From Acinetobacter sp. ANC 4558 (GTDB lineage Bacteria; Pseudomonadota; Gammaproteobacteria; Pseudomonadales; Moraxellaceae), in contig NZ_NEGH01000017.1 of the NCBI RefSeq assembly GCF_002135375.1, forward strand, positions 1 through 43,596: 43,596 nucleotides of DNA. The letters run 5' to 3'. A program made the translations under genes and the position numbers. The notes under the pieces are model-generated. The model made no database searches, was not told the DNA's origin, and saw nothing but the letters and a program-made list of their open reading frames with translations. Below, piece after piece: positions 1-7,987 of the stretch; the stretch's first letter is position 1, and the number at the start of each line of letters is the position of its first letter.

Positions 1-259
1 CAACGACAGGAACATTTAATGGTGCACCTTCATCTTTCCAGTTAGGGAAGAGTTCATTGATGGCACGAGGTTCAAGAACAGCCCCAGAGAGAATATGCGC
101 ACCGACTTCGGAGCCTTTTTCAACCACACAAACGGAAAGATCATTTAAATTATTTTCAATAGCCAGTTGACGAATTTTGATCGCAGCAGAAAGACCCGCA
201 GGTCCTGCACCGACGATGACAACGTCAAATTCCATAGATTCACGTTCGATGTGTTCCAT
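1..259 (-). CDS. Electron transfer flavoprotein-ubiquinone oxidoreductase, N-terminal part
   Basis: Partial gene that runs off the left edge; only about 86 N-terminal residues are visible. The reverse-strand protein starts [20 protein letters not shown], a FAD-binding Rossmann motif ([10 protein letters not shown]), followed by a [20 protein letters not shown] stretch characteristic of ETF-QO. The family is an inner-membrane FAD/4Fe-4S enzyme that passes electrons from the electron-transfer flavoprotein (fatty-acid and amino-acid oxidation) to ubiquinone. The start at 257-259 is chosen because GAGGAG lies just upstream on the reverse strand. A second ATG eight codons in (MEFDVV) would also give a sensible start. 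The iron-sulphur part lies outside the window. Confidence 0.9.
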   Translation of the reverse strand, partial: MEHIERESMEFDVVIVGAGPAGLSAAIKIRQLAIENNLNDLSVCVVEKGSEVGAHILSGAVLEPRAINELFPNWKDEGAPLNVPVV

Positions 260-377
260 CTAGGACTCCTCATATTTTGCGAAGGTGGCAACCGTGACGA
301 CTAAAAAGACGGCGCTGCCATGAGTGTTCTGTAAAGCCGAGACACAAATTAATTATGCGTCTTTTGTATTGTGGGCT

Positions 378-412
378 AGTATAGTTTTAAACCGTGTCCT
401 AGCCAATTGGCT
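378..412 (-). promoter_or_regulatory. Sigma-70 promoter for the ETF-QO gene, with overlapping palindrome
   Basis: On the reverse strand a -35 TTGGCT (plus 401-406) and -10 TATACT (plus 378-383) are separated by 17 bases. The -35 lies inside a perfect 12-base palindrome, AGCCAATTGGCT (401-412), which could be an operator. Predicted by eye only. Confidence 0.5.
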
Positions 413-448
413 TAACTATATTATTTTACGTCATTGGAGTATTAACTG

Positions 449-1060
449 ATGGGAATTCAAAATAAATCACCAAATATGACGAAAAATCCTGCGAATAGTG
501 ATGATAAAAATTTAATGGATATTACACAATACTTAAAAGATGGACAGTACGGTCACAAAAAGTCAATCCCCCCATTAGCACAATGGCATCCAAAGCAGTG
601 TGGCACAATGGATTTAGTCATCAAAGAAAATGGAGAATGGTGGCACGAAGGTCAACCGATTCGAAGACAGGCACTTATTAATTTGTTTTCTACAGTATTA
701 TGGAAAGAAAATAATAAATTTTATTTAAAGACGCCTGCTGAAAAAATTGAAATTCAAGTTGAAGATGAGCCTTTATTTGTCAATCAAGTCGATCAAATTT
801 TGATAGACGGTCAAAAATATTTGCAATTTACAACAACAACGGACGATATTATTTTAGTAGATCAAGATCATGCTATTTTTATGCGTGAATATCAGGGTGA
901 ATTAAGGCCATATGTACAGGTGAGATTTGGTATAAATGCTTTAATTCAGCGTGCTGCTTTTTTTCATTTAATTGAAATGGGAGAGTTATATGAAACTGAT
1001 CAAAAAGAGACCATATTGAGTTTACAAAGTGGTAATTTTAGTTTGCAATTAGGCTGCTGA
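449..1060 (+). CDS. DUF1285 family protein
   Basis: 203-residue soluble protein with no signal peptide or membrane segment. The central part matches the DUF1285 pattern: PPLAQWHP, then GEWWHEGQPIRR, then a LFSTVLWKE segment, then TPAEKIEIQVEDEPLF at about residues 95-110. The biochemical function of the family is not established. The first 30 or so residues are polar and low in complexity, so a downstream start is possible, but TTGGAG lies 9 bases before this ATG. It is the first gene of a same-strand run with murI and hemH (51-base gap to murI), so they may be co-transcribed. Confidence 0.75.
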   Translation: MGIQNKSPNMTKNPANSDDKNLMDITQYLKDGQYGHKKSIPPLAQWHPKQCGTMDLVIKENGEWWHEGQPIRRQALINLFSTVLWKENNKFYLKTPAEKIEIQVEDEPLFVNQVDQILIDGQKYLQFTTTTDDIILVDQDHAIFMREYQGELRPYVQVRFGINALIQRAAFFHLIEMGELYETDQKETILSLQSGNFSLQLGC

Positions 1061-1111
1061 GGTTTAAGCTTTGGCTTCACTCCTTTATTTTTTTGACTCA
1101 GCTGAGTAGAT

Positions 1112-1984
1112 ATGAAAGCAATTCATCCTATTTATCCATTCAATGAACCGATGTCAAAGGCCGCTGCTGATGCACCGATTGGTATTTTTGATTCTGGGAT
1201 TGGTGGTTTATCTATAGCGATTGAAATTGCACGATATTTACCCAATGAACGTATTGTTTATTTTGCTGACACTGCTCACGTGCCATATGGACCACGTGAT
1301 AATCAAAATATACGTGAGTTAACTGCACAAGCTGTTGAGTGGCTTTATCGCCAAGGCTGTAAAGTTGCTGTTGTTGCTTGTAATACAGCATCTGCATTTA
1401 GTTTAGATCATTTAAGAGAGCATTATGGTGACCATTTTCCAATTATTGGATTGGTACCTGCCTTAAAACCTGCGATATTACAAACAAAAACAAAAAAGGT
1501 GGCTGTTTTAGCAACCCCTGCAACGTTTCGTGGACGATTGATACAAGATGTTATAGAGAATTTTGCCATTCCATCTGAGGTCAAAGTATTACCTGTTATA
1601 TGTCTAGATTTAGTCCCTATCGTTGAAGCTGGTGAGCATATGGAATCTATATGTTTACAAAAATTAAAAGAAGTATTACAACCCGTTGTAGATGAAAATG
1701 TAGATTATCTTGTCTTAGGTTGTACACATTATCCATTTTTAAAAGCAGCAATAGAAACGGTATTTCCAGCACAATTTATATTAATTGATTCGGGGCTTGC
1801 AGTTGCACGTCAAACTGCACGTATTTTAATTAAGAATGAATTGTTAGCATCATCACCCATCGATTCAAATACACTGAGAATTGAATGTTATTTTAGTGGG
1901 AATAATGCAGAAAATATGCGCGGTATTTTGCAAAAAATAATTTCAGAAGATATTTCTTGGCAAGCGATTAATTTATTGGAATAG
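1112..1984 (+). CDS. murI: Glutamate racemase
   Basis: Cofactor-independent racemase making D-glutamate for peptidoglycan. Family signatures are all present: GIFDSGIGG near residues 24-32 with the conserved Asp27, the first catalytic cysteine in VACNTAS (Cys90), and the second in LGCTHYPFL (Cys204). Length 290 is normal to slightly long. The 13 residues before a second ATG at 1151 are not conserved-looking, so the start could be there; I kept 1112 because a GAG sits at a fitting distance. That GAG lies in a perfect 12-base palindrome, ACTCAGCTGAGT (1096-1107), just before the start codon. Followed by hemH on the same strand. Confidence 0.92.
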   Translation: MKAIHPIYPFNEPMSKAAADAPIGIFDSGIGGLSIAIEIARYLPNERIVYFADTAHVPYGPRDNQNIRELTAQAVEWLYRQGCKVAVVACNTASAFSLDHLREHYGDHFPIIGLVPALKPAILQTKTKKVAVLATPATFRGRLIQDVIENFAIPSEVKVLPVICLDLVPIVEAGEHMESICLQKLKEVLQPVVDENVDYLVLGCTHYPFLKAAIETVFPAQFILIDSGLAVARQTARILIKNELLASSPIDSNTLRIECYFSGNNAENMRGILQKIISEDISWQAINLLE

Positions 1985-2083
1985 TGAAATATCGATTGAT
2001 TTATACTTATTTAATTGATCAATTCATCAACTTTAAAAAAGTTGTATTACGATAAGCTTATTCCGTCATATTTAGAGGACATC

Positions 2084-3097
2084 ATGATTTCTACTGTAAA
2101 ACCTAAAGTCACGATTATTCTCGCAAATCTGGGGACACCAGATGCTCCTACTGCGCCAGCAGTTCGAAAATTTTTAAAACAATTTTTATCTGATCAACGT
2201 GTGATTGAAATTCCAAAACCAATTTGGCAAATTATTTTAAATGTATTTATTTTACCCTTTCGCCCAAAGCGAGTTTCACATGCCTATCAGATGATATGGT
2301 CAGAAGATTCACCAATGCGTGAGATTTTATTGCAACAAGTTTCTATGCTTAATCAACAATTAGCAAAACACTATCCAGATTTAGATTTAAATATTGTTCC
2401 AGCAATGACGTATGGACAGCCAAGTATTCATCATGCGTTAGAGCAATGTCAGCAGCATAAATCTGATCATATTATTTTATTTCCCTTATTCCCTCAGTAT
2501 TCTGCCACATCGACAGCGCCTTTATATGATGCAGTTGCAAACTGGGTATTGAAGCAGCGGAATTTACCTGGTTTAAGCGTAATTCGAGATTATTATCAAC
2601 ATCCATTATATATTCAAGCCTTAGCACAAAGCGTACGTGATTATCAAAACCAACATGGTCAGGCTGAAAAACTATTAATGTCATTTCACGGAATTCCTCA
2701 GCCTTATGCAGACAAAGGCGACCCTTATGCAGATCGTTGTCGTATTACAGGTCAATTGGTTGCCCAAGCATTAAATTTAAAGGCAGATGAATGGGAAATA
2801 AGTTTTCAGTCACGTTTTGGTAAGCAAGAATGGGTGAAGCCTTATACAGATGTAGTATTGCAAACGTGGGGGCAGCAAGGTGTAAAGTCTGTACAAATTA
2901 TGAGTCCAGCATTTTCAGCAGATTGTTTGGAAACACTTGAAGAATTAGCAATTCAAAATAAAGAAATATTTCAGCAAGCAGGCGGACAAGCCTATGCTTA
3001 TATTCCTGCCTTAAATTTACGTGAAGATCATATCGCTTTATTCAGTATCTTAGTTCAGGCTCATCTTGATGCTTTAAAACAAACATTAGCCTATTAA
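2084..3097 (+). CDS. hemH: Ferrochelatase
   Basis: Inserts Fe2+ into protoporphyrin IX, the last step of protoheme synthesis. Recognised from the N-terminal [11 protein letters not shown], the metal-site histidine in [10 protein letters not shown], and [15 protein letters not shown] near the C terminus. The reading frame is open from 2015, but the ATG at 2084 has AGAGGA 7 bases upstream and starts just before the conserved region; the 23 extra residues look like untranslated leader. At 337 residues the length is usual for the family. Sits 99 bases after murI and 21 bases before the metallo-hydrolase gene. Confidence 0.93.
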   Translation: MISTVKPKVTIILANLGTPDAPTAPAVRKFLKQFLSDQRVIEIPKPIWQIILNVFILPFRPKRVSHAYQMIWSEDSPMREILLQQVSMLNQQLAKHYPDLDLNIVPAMTYGQPSIHHALEQCQQHKSDHIILFPLFPQYSATSTAPLYDAVANWVLKQRNLPGLSVIRDYYQHPLYIQALAQSVRDYQNQHGQAEKLLMSFHGIPQPYADKGDPYADRCRITGQLVAQALNLKADEWEISFQSRFGKQEWVKPYTDVVLQTWGQQGVKSVQIMSPAFSADCLETLEELAIQNKEIFQQAGGQAYAYIPALNLREDHIALFSILVQAHLDALKQTLAY

Positions 3098-3118
3098 ATT
3101 CTCTGAGGATTTTGCCAG

Positions 3119-3763
3119 ATGTTACAAGTTAAAATTGTGCCAGTAACCGCATTTCAACAAAATTGTTCAATTCTTTGGGATTCTGAAACCAAAGATGCCA
3201 TTTTAATTGATGCAGGCGGTGAGCCTGAAAAACTTAAAGCTGAAATTGAAAAATTAGGGCTAAATGTGAAAGCACTTTGGTTAACGCATGGACATTTAGA
3301 TCATGCTGGTGCAGTTGGTGCGTTAAGGAATGAATGGAATGTTCCTGTGATTGGTCCACATAAAGAAGATGCTTTTTGGCTCGATATGATTCAAGAAGTT
3401 TCAGCTAAATATGGTTTTCCAATTCCTGAAAAAGTGAATGTAGACCAGTGGTTGAATGGTGGTGAAATACTCAAACTAGGTGATGAGGAATTTGAGGTTC
3501 GTTTTGCACCAGGCCATACACCAGGTCATGTGATGTTTTATAATAAAAATTATGCTTTATTATGGACAGGCGACGTGTTGTTTAAGGGTTCAATTGGACG
3601 AACTGATTTTCCAAAAGGAAATCATCAGCAGTTATTAGACTCGATTCAACGAGAATGTTTCAGCTTACCAGATGAAACACAATTTATTTCAGGACATGGT
3701 CCAATCAGTACCATTGGCTTTGAAAAACAGCATAATCCATTCGTTGCAGGAAAAGCAGGTTAA
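3119..3763 (+). CDS. MBL-fold metallo-hydrolase, YcbL/glyoxalase II-like
   Basis: 214-residue metallo-beta-lactamase-fold hydrolase. The binuclear metal site is clear: THGHLDHAG (HxHxDH, about residues 56-62), GHTPGH about 75 residues later, TGDVLFKGSIGRTDFP with the bridging Asp, and a late GHGP histidine. The small size and SIGRTDFP motif fit the YcbL type of glyoxalase II-like thioesterases (S-lactoylglutathione or related thioesters), but the substrate cannot be read from sequence. It is the last gene of the DUF1285-murI-hemH run; an intrinsic terminator follows. Confidence 0.85.
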   Translation: MLQVKIVPVTAFQQNCSILWDSETKDAILIDAGGEPEKLKAEIEKLGLNVKALWLTHGHLDHAGAVGALRNEWNVPVIGPHKEDAFWLDMIQEVSAKYGFPIPEKVNVDQWLNGGEILKLGDEEFEVRFAPGHTPGHVMFYNKNYALLWTGDVLFKGSIGRTDFPKGNHQQLLDSIQRECFSLPDETQFISGHGPISTIGFEKQHNPFVAGKAG

Positions 3764-3792
3764 TGAGATGGGTGTGGATTAAGTCCATTTAT

Positions 3793-3820
3793 AAAAAAGT
3801 CTGTATTCACAGACTTTTTT
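3793..3820. terminator. Bidirectional intrinsic terminator
   Basis: Perfect 12-base inverted repeat AAAAAAGTCTGT / ACAGACTTTTTT with a 4-base loop, giving a U-tract on both strands. It lies between the converging metallo-hydrolase gene and yacG. Confidence 0.88.
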
Positions 3821-3841
3821 ATTTTAGCAGGGTAATTGCGC

Positions 3842-4027
3842 TTAGAGTGTATCTTCTTCGCTTCCACCATCAGCTTGAGGTGCATCTTGAGTTGGGAGTT
3901 TATACTCTTCTTTGGCCCAAGCTCCAAAATCGATGAGTTTACAACGTTCTGAGCAAAATGGGCGAGATTCATTCTGTTCCCATGTTGTGAGTTCACCACA
4001 TCTTGGGCAATTTAATGTTGTAGGCAT
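3842..4027 (-). CDS. yacG: DNA gyrase inhibitor / zinc-ribbon protein YacG
   Basis: 61-residue zinc protein. Cysteines are spaced Cys7-x2-Cys10-x14-Cys25-x3-Cys29 (CPRCG, then RPFCSERC), followed by the family sequence LIDFGAWAKEEY. YacG binds GyrB and inhibits gyrase in E. coli. The frame extends 13 codons further upstream, but MPTTLNCPRC is the usual YacG beginning and has GGAG about 9 bases before its ATG. In many bacteria yacG lies with coaE and the prepilin peptidase; here it stands alone. The acidic tail (GGSEEDTL) is typical of the family. Confidence 0.92.
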   Translation of the reverse strand: MPTTLNCPRCGELTTWEQNESRPFCSERCKLIDFGAWAKEEYKLPTQDAPQADGGSEEDTL

Positions 4028-4100
4028 GGGAAATGACTCCAATAAAAACAAGGTTTGATCAATCAAAATTAAAAATAGATAGGGATAGAATTAGGTAAAT

Positions 4101-4132
4101 ACGGGCACACTTGTTAGACTTGTGCCGTTTTT
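4101..4132 (+). terminator. Terminator-like hairpin in the leader of the TrmB-like gene
   Basis: ACGGGCACA and TGTGCCGT pair (one bulged G) around an 11-base loop and run into TTTTT. The hairpin ends about 18 bases before the start codon at 4150 and is directed toward that gene. The nearest upstream gene, yacG, points away, so it cannot terminate a plus-strand gene. It may be an attenuator. Confidence 0.5.
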
Positions 4133-4149
4133 GTTAGTTTGATCTGATT

Positions 4150-4788
4150 ATGTCAATTCGTCAATTTCAAGCGCATCGTATGTATGCCCCTCGTGATTTT
4201 AAAGCCATTGCCAATGAGCCAATTTGTGTTGAAATTGGTGCTGGAAAAGGTAAACATGCATTATTGTTTAGTAGAGAAAATCCAAATAAGAAATTACTTG
4301 CAATAGAAAGAACGCGAGAAAAGTTTTTAGCTATGCAAAAACAGCACGAACTCGAAGGGCAAACCAACTTAGAGGTGATTCATGCAGATGCTTTACCTTG
4401 GGTGGTGCATGCATTATTTCCAGAACAAGTTGAGCAATTTTTTATCTTGTATCCAAACCCTGAACCACATAACGCAGCACAGCGATGGTTAAATATGCCA
4501 TTTTTTGAGTTTCTGTTGTCACGTTTAAAAGTCGGTGGCAGCATTACTTTGGCGAGTAATATTACTGAATATATTGATGAAGCTGTAGAGCAATTAGTGC
4601 ATGTATGGAAGTTGCCATTTGTAAAAGAGGAGATTCCCCTTACATCTGCACGAACGCATTTTGAAATTAAATATTTAGAACGTGGTGAATTGTGTCAGCA
4701 ATTGATTATTCATAAACCTGAAGTTTATACAACTCGGTTTGATGATTTTGCACCGCTCAATGGGCAAAGTTATGAAAATAAAGGTTAA
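4150..4788 (+). CDS. TrmB-like SAM-dependent methyltransferase (divergent)
   Basis: 212-residue Rossmann-fold methyltransferase. The SAM-binding motif EIGAGKGKHALLF (residues 28-40) and the overall order resemble tRNA (guanine46-N7) methyltransferase TrmB. However, the family hallmark near residue 100, normally a PDPWxKxRHxKRR-type basic segment, reads YPNPEPHNAAQRW. The basic residues used for catalysis and tRNA contact are largely missing. I therefore call it a TrmB paralogue with uncertain substrate; a canonical trmB would be expected elsewhere in the genome. It ends 6 bases before the flavoprotein gene, so the two are probably one operon. Confidence 0.7.
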   Translation: MSIRQFQAHRMYAPRDFKAIANEPICVEIGAGKGKHALLFSRENPNKKLLAIERTREKFLAMQKQHELEGQTNLEVIHADALPWVVHALFPEQVEQFFILYPNPEPHNAAQRWLNMPFFEFLLSRLKVGGSITLASNITEYIDEAVEQLVHVWKLPFVKEEIPLTSARTHFEIKYLERGELCQQLIIHKPEVYTTRFDDFAPLNGQSYENKG

Positions 4789-4794
4789 ATGTAA

Positions 4795-5997
4795 ATGACC
4801 AAACGTATCGCAATAATTGGTGCTGGACCTGCAGGATTAATGGCTGCGGAAGTCTTGAGTCAATATGATTATCATGTGCATATCTATGAGCAAAAACCTT
4901 CTGCGGCACGAAAGTTTTTAATGGCAGGAAAAACAGGTTTAAATATTTCCCATTCCGAGCCTTTCGAAACATTTATACAACGATATGATCAGAGAGAATG
5001 GCTTGAACCTTGGGTTCAACAATGCGATGCATTGTGGATTCAAAATTGGATGAAAGGGTTGGGTGTTGAGTCTTATATTGGGTCTTCAGGACGGGTTTTC
5101 CCAATAGAAATGAAAGCTGCACCGTTATTGCGTTCTTGGTTAAAACGTTTAGCGGAACATGGCGTGCAATTTCATTATCGACATCGGGTTATAGATATAT
5201 TGGGTACACAGCTGAGCATTCAAAACGTAATGAATGAACACATAGATCAAATACATTTTGATGCTATTATTTTAGCATGTGGTGCAGTATCTTGGCCGTC
5301 TTTGGGCAGTGATGGTTTGTGGCAAAAATGGTTGAATCGTGATGAAATAGAGCCATTTCAAGCGAGTAATGTTGGTGTCGAACGACATTGGTCTAAATTT
5401 ATGCAACCTGTTTTTGGAGAACCACTAAAACGCGTTGAGGCTTGGGTGAGTGATGGTGCTAAAACAATGGGTGATATCGTCATTACTCATTATGGTTTGG
5501 AAAGTGGTCTGATTTATAAACAGGGGCGAGCCCTACGTCAGCAGAAAAAAAATCGACAACCATTGCAATTGATTTTAGATTTATTGCCAGACCAAAACCG
5601 AGAGCAACTCACACAAAAATTACAACCCAGTCAAAGACAATCATTAAATAATGTTTGGCGTAAAGCAGGATTAGATCATGCGAAAGCAAACTTAGTCCGT
5701 GAATTGGTTGCAAAAGAATTTTGGTATCAACCGAACATACTTGCACAGAAAATTAAGCATCTTGAAATTGACTTAACTGGTTTTCGTTCTATTGAAGAGG
5801 CGATTAGTTGTGCTGGCGGTGTTCGCCGTGAATATTTAACTGAACATTTACAATTGAAAAATCATTCTAAAATATTTGTATGTGGTGAAATGTTAGATTG
5901 GGATGCGCCAACAGGGGGATATTTATTAACAGCATGTTTTGCGACTGGGCGTGCTGCGGGTGAAGGCGTTCATCAATGTTTGCTGTCACATCAATAA
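4795..5997 (+). CDS. FAD-dependent oxidoreductase, HI0933/YhiN-like (TIGR03862 type)
   Basis: 400-residue flavoprotein. The FAD-binding motif IIGAGPAGLMAAEVL is at residues 6-20. KFLMAGKTGLNISHSEP (residues 41-57) is the family-specific GKxGxNxS motif of HI0933-like proteins. The C-terminal CAGGVRREYL and CGEMLDWDAPTGGYLLTACF, with FAD contacts near the end, match the same family. The physiological substrate is unknown. It starts 6 bases after the TrmB-like gene, which suggests translational coupling. Confidence 0.8.
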   Translation: MTKRIAIIGAGPAGLMAAEVLSQYDYHVHIYEQKPSAARKFLMAGKTGLNISHSEPFETFIQRYDQREWLEPWVQQCDALWIQNWMKGLGVESYIGSSGRVFPIEMKAAPLLRSWLKRLAEHGVQFHYRHRVIDILGTQLSIQNVMNEHIDQIHFDAIILACGAVSWPSLGSDGLWQKWLNRDEIEPFQASNVGVERHWSKFMQPVFGEPLKRVEAWVSDGAKTMGDIVITHYGLESGLIYKQGRALRQQKKNRQPLQLILDLLPDQNREQLTQKLQPSQRQSLNNVWRKAGLDHAKANLVRELVAKEFWYQPNILAQKIKHLEIDLTGFRSIEEAISCAGGVRREYLTEHLQLKNHSKIFVCGEMLDWDAPTGGYLLTACFATGRAAGEGVHQCLLSHQ

Positions 5998-6064
5998 TCT
6001 TTTATATATTGATGTTTGTATTTTATGCTAATGTCGTTAAGAAATTAATGCTTGGGTAAGTAAG

Positions 6065-6478
6065 ATGACACATCCAAAAAAATATACGGGTAGCTGTTTG
6101 TGTGGTGCTGTTCAATATCAAATTGATGGTGAAATTGGTCCAATCATACAATGTCATTGTCAAAAATGTAGAAAAGCGAATGGAACGGCTTTTGCAACCA
6201 ATGCACCTGTGGTGAGATCTGAATTTAAGTTTACACAAGGTGAAGGGGTTATCAAAAAATACAAATCGAGTGAAGCAACAGAGCGTTGTTTTTGTGGTGA
6301 ATGTGGATCACCTATTATGAGTATTAAGGAAGCAACTCCAAATTTTTACCGTTTAAGAATTGGTACTTTAGATACACCGATTGATCATAAGCCGACACAG
6401 CATATTTTTGTTGGCTCTAAAGCGGAATGGGATGTCATTTATGATGATCTACCTCAATGTGAAGGTATGGCAAAATAA
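6065..6478 (+). CDS. GFA family zinc protein
   Basis: 137-residue protein of the glutathione-dependent formaldehyde-activating (GFA/CENP-V) fold. Zinc ligands are visible: YTGSCLCGAVQY (CxCG), CHCQKCRKANG (CxCxxC), and CFCGECGSPI near residue 78. Members are typically small single-domain proteins binding structural and catalytic Zn; most, including this one, have no proven substrate, and formaldehyde-glutathione activity should not be assumed. It is a single gene, followed at once by a terminator. Confidence 0.83.
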   Translation: MTHPKKYTGSCLCGAVQYQIDGEIGPIIQCHCQKCRKANGTAFATNAPVVRSEFKFTQGEGVIKKYKSSEATERCFCGECGSPIMSIKEATPNFYRLRIGTLDTPIDHKPTQHIFVGSKAEWDVIYDDLPQCEGMAK

Positions 6479-6504
6479 AAAAGGAATCCTATGATTCCTT
6501 TTTT
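6477..6504. terminator. Bidirectional intrinsic terminator
   Basis: Perfect 12-base stem AAAAAAGGAATC / GATTCCTTTTTT with a 4-base loop, between the converging GFA and lipoprotein genes. Confidence 0.88.
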
Positions 6505-6512
6505 ATTGATTT

Positions 6513-7076
6513 TTATTCTTGAACTTTAGTTTCGAGTTCAGGATATTGTGTACGCCAATATTCAAGTTGCTCTTGCGCTTGTATATCACTTTGCATGGCA
6601 CTTTCATTGTCTTCAGTGATATTTGGGCTTTGATTTGCTTGGGCTTTATGCGCTTGAAGTAGCTTTTCTTGTTCTTCCCAATAATTTGCAAGCAGTCCTT
6701 GAATATAACGACCTTGTTCTGTTTTGAGATTTAGTTGTTTTAACATTTCTAAGGCTGAAAGTATGCTGTCATGTTTGCGGCTATATGCAAATTCAGCAGT
6801 TAAAGTTCCTGCATTTTTCATTTTTTCTAGATCACTTTCTAGTTCATCGCTGACGTCTGTATAGCGCTCATCATAATCAATGAGTAGTTTGATGTCATGG
6901 GTATCATTTGCAGTTTTTGTAAATTGTTTAATGGGTTGAGGAGATAATTCCTGAATCACCTGATCTTCAGTTGTTATTTCATTCTTTTTTTCAGTATTTT
7001 TTTGATCGCAAGCGCTGAGGAATAAGGCAGAGCTGAATAATGTTATTGCTATCACTGGAGATTTTAAATTGAGCAT
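6513..7076 (-). CDS. Putative lipoprotein, hypothetical
   Basis: 187 residues with a lipoprotein signal peptide: hydrophobic stretch and LSAC lipobox with the lipidated cysteine at Cys23, followed by a charged DQKNTEKKN linker. The mature part is polar, rich in Glu, Gln and Lys, and probably helical (SDELESDLEKMKNAG, EEQEKLLQAHKAQ). I recognise no domain. The Shine-Dalgarno (TTAGGAT) overlaps the stop codon of the upstream methyltransferase, 4 bases away, so the two genes are very likely translated from one message. Confidence 0.7.
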   Translation of the reverse strand: MLNLKSPVIAITLFSSALFLSACDQKNTEKKNEITTEDQVIQELSPQPIKQFTKTANDTHDIKLLIDYDERYTDVSDELESDLEKMKNAGTLTAEFAYSRKHDSILSALEMLKQLNLKTEQGRYIQGLLANYWEEQEKLLQAHKAQANQSPNITEDNESAMQSDIQAQEQLEYWRTQYPELETKVQE

Positions 7077-7080
7077 AAGT

Positions 7081-7869
7081 TTATCCTAACAAACTGGGTA
7101 TCTTTTGAAAAATATAAACATGTGTGATGTATGGAAACGCTATTTCATCTTGCGCTGTTTTTTGAGTATAGTCACGTAAAACCTCCTCAATTTTATGTTT
7201 TAATTCTTGTTGTTGATCGAGAGGCATTGCTGCAATAAAGCTGGTCGAAAGGAAGCGTTTAGAAACAACTTGTTCAACCGTACCATGATGTTCCAATGAA
7301 AATGTCGTGTGGTCATATAAGTTAAAAAGAGCGTGTTCTTTAAAAACATTTTTCCAAATATTGTGATGGTAGCGAGGGGTATCTCCTTCAAAAGGTTGAA
7401 TCAGTTCAGCAATGGCTTTGACCCAGTTAACATCAAGATCACGTTGGTTCCAAATTAAGATAAGCCATCCATGATCTTTTAAAACACGATGCAGTTCAGT
7501 TAATGTTTCAATATTGGCAAACCAATGAAAGGATTGGGCACAACAAATGGCATCTGCAAAATGTGTTGAAAATGGTAGATTATGGCTAAATGCTTGAACC
7601 GCTTGAATGTTAGGATAAGCATCCTTAAGTTGTTCAAACATTGCTGTAATGGGTTCAACAGCAATAACTTGATTACTTATTTGCTGTAAATAGGGTAAGA
7701 ATTTGCCAGTGCCTGAACCTAAGTCAATTAACGTACTATTTTCAGACAGACGTAGTTCATTGGCTAACCAAGTTCCAATATTGTGTGGATAACTTGGACG
7801 GACTTGTTGATAAAGTTCTGCTGCAGAACTGAAACCTTTTTGCGCAGATGAATGTAGAAATTGTGTCAT
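7081..7869 (-). CDS. Class I SAM-dependent methyltransferase
   Basis: 262-residue methyltransferase of the Methyltransf_11/25 type. Motif I is LIDLGSGTGKFLPYL (about residues 47-61), the acidic end of strand 2 is VIAVEP, and motif IV/post-motif is ADAICCAQSFHWF. The FHWF segment and the N-terminal AELYQQVRPSYP resemble the small-molecule methyltransferases related to yeast Tmt1 (trans-aconitate methyltransferase) and YafE. The substrate is unknown. First gene of a two-gene unit with the lipoprotein; divergent from the alpha/beta hydrolase gene across an inverted repeat. Confidence 0.8.
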   Translation of the reverse strand: MTQFLHSSAQKGFSSAAELYQQVRPSYPHNIGTWLANELRLSENSTLIDLGSGTGKFLPYLQQISNQVIAVEPITAMFEQLKDAYPNIQAVQAFSHNLPFSTHFADAICCAQSFHWFANIETLTELHRVLKDHGWLILIWNQRDLDVNWVKAIAELIQPFEGDTPRYHHNIWKNVFKEHALFNLYDHTTFSLEHHGTVEQVVSKRFLSTSFIAAMPLDQQQELKHKIEEVLRDYTQKTAQDEIAFPYITHVYIFQKIPSLLG

Positions 7870-7911
7870 ATTTTGCGATTTTTAATCTGCTGTGCTTCTA
7901 TACAATAACAT

Positions 7912-7941
7912 ATTCGTTATAAAGTCATTACGATAACGAAT
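7912..7941. promoter_or_regulatory. Inverted repeat, operator candidate in a divergent intergenic region
   Basis: Perfect 9-base half-sites ATTCGTTAT and ATAACGAAT, 12 bases apart (21 bases centre to centre, about two helical turns). They lie between the divergent methyltransferase and hydrolase genes. There is no U-tract, so it does not look like a terminator; a dimeric regulator site is more likely. No regulator gene is adjacent. Confidence 0.45.
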
Positions 7942-7987
7942 TTAAAATTGATCATGTTAACTAAGAGTAGTTCGCTTCGGTGAGGGA

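Noticed and set aside
1096..1107. Palindrome ACTCAGCTGAGT before murI as a regulatory hairpin
   Set aside because: With a minimal loop only four base pairs could form in RNA; too weak to call.
3760..3999. Minus-strand frame overlapping yacG
   Set aside because: It is a shifted frame over yacG and the terminator, without a ribosome site or conserved sequence; yacG has the clear zinc motif.
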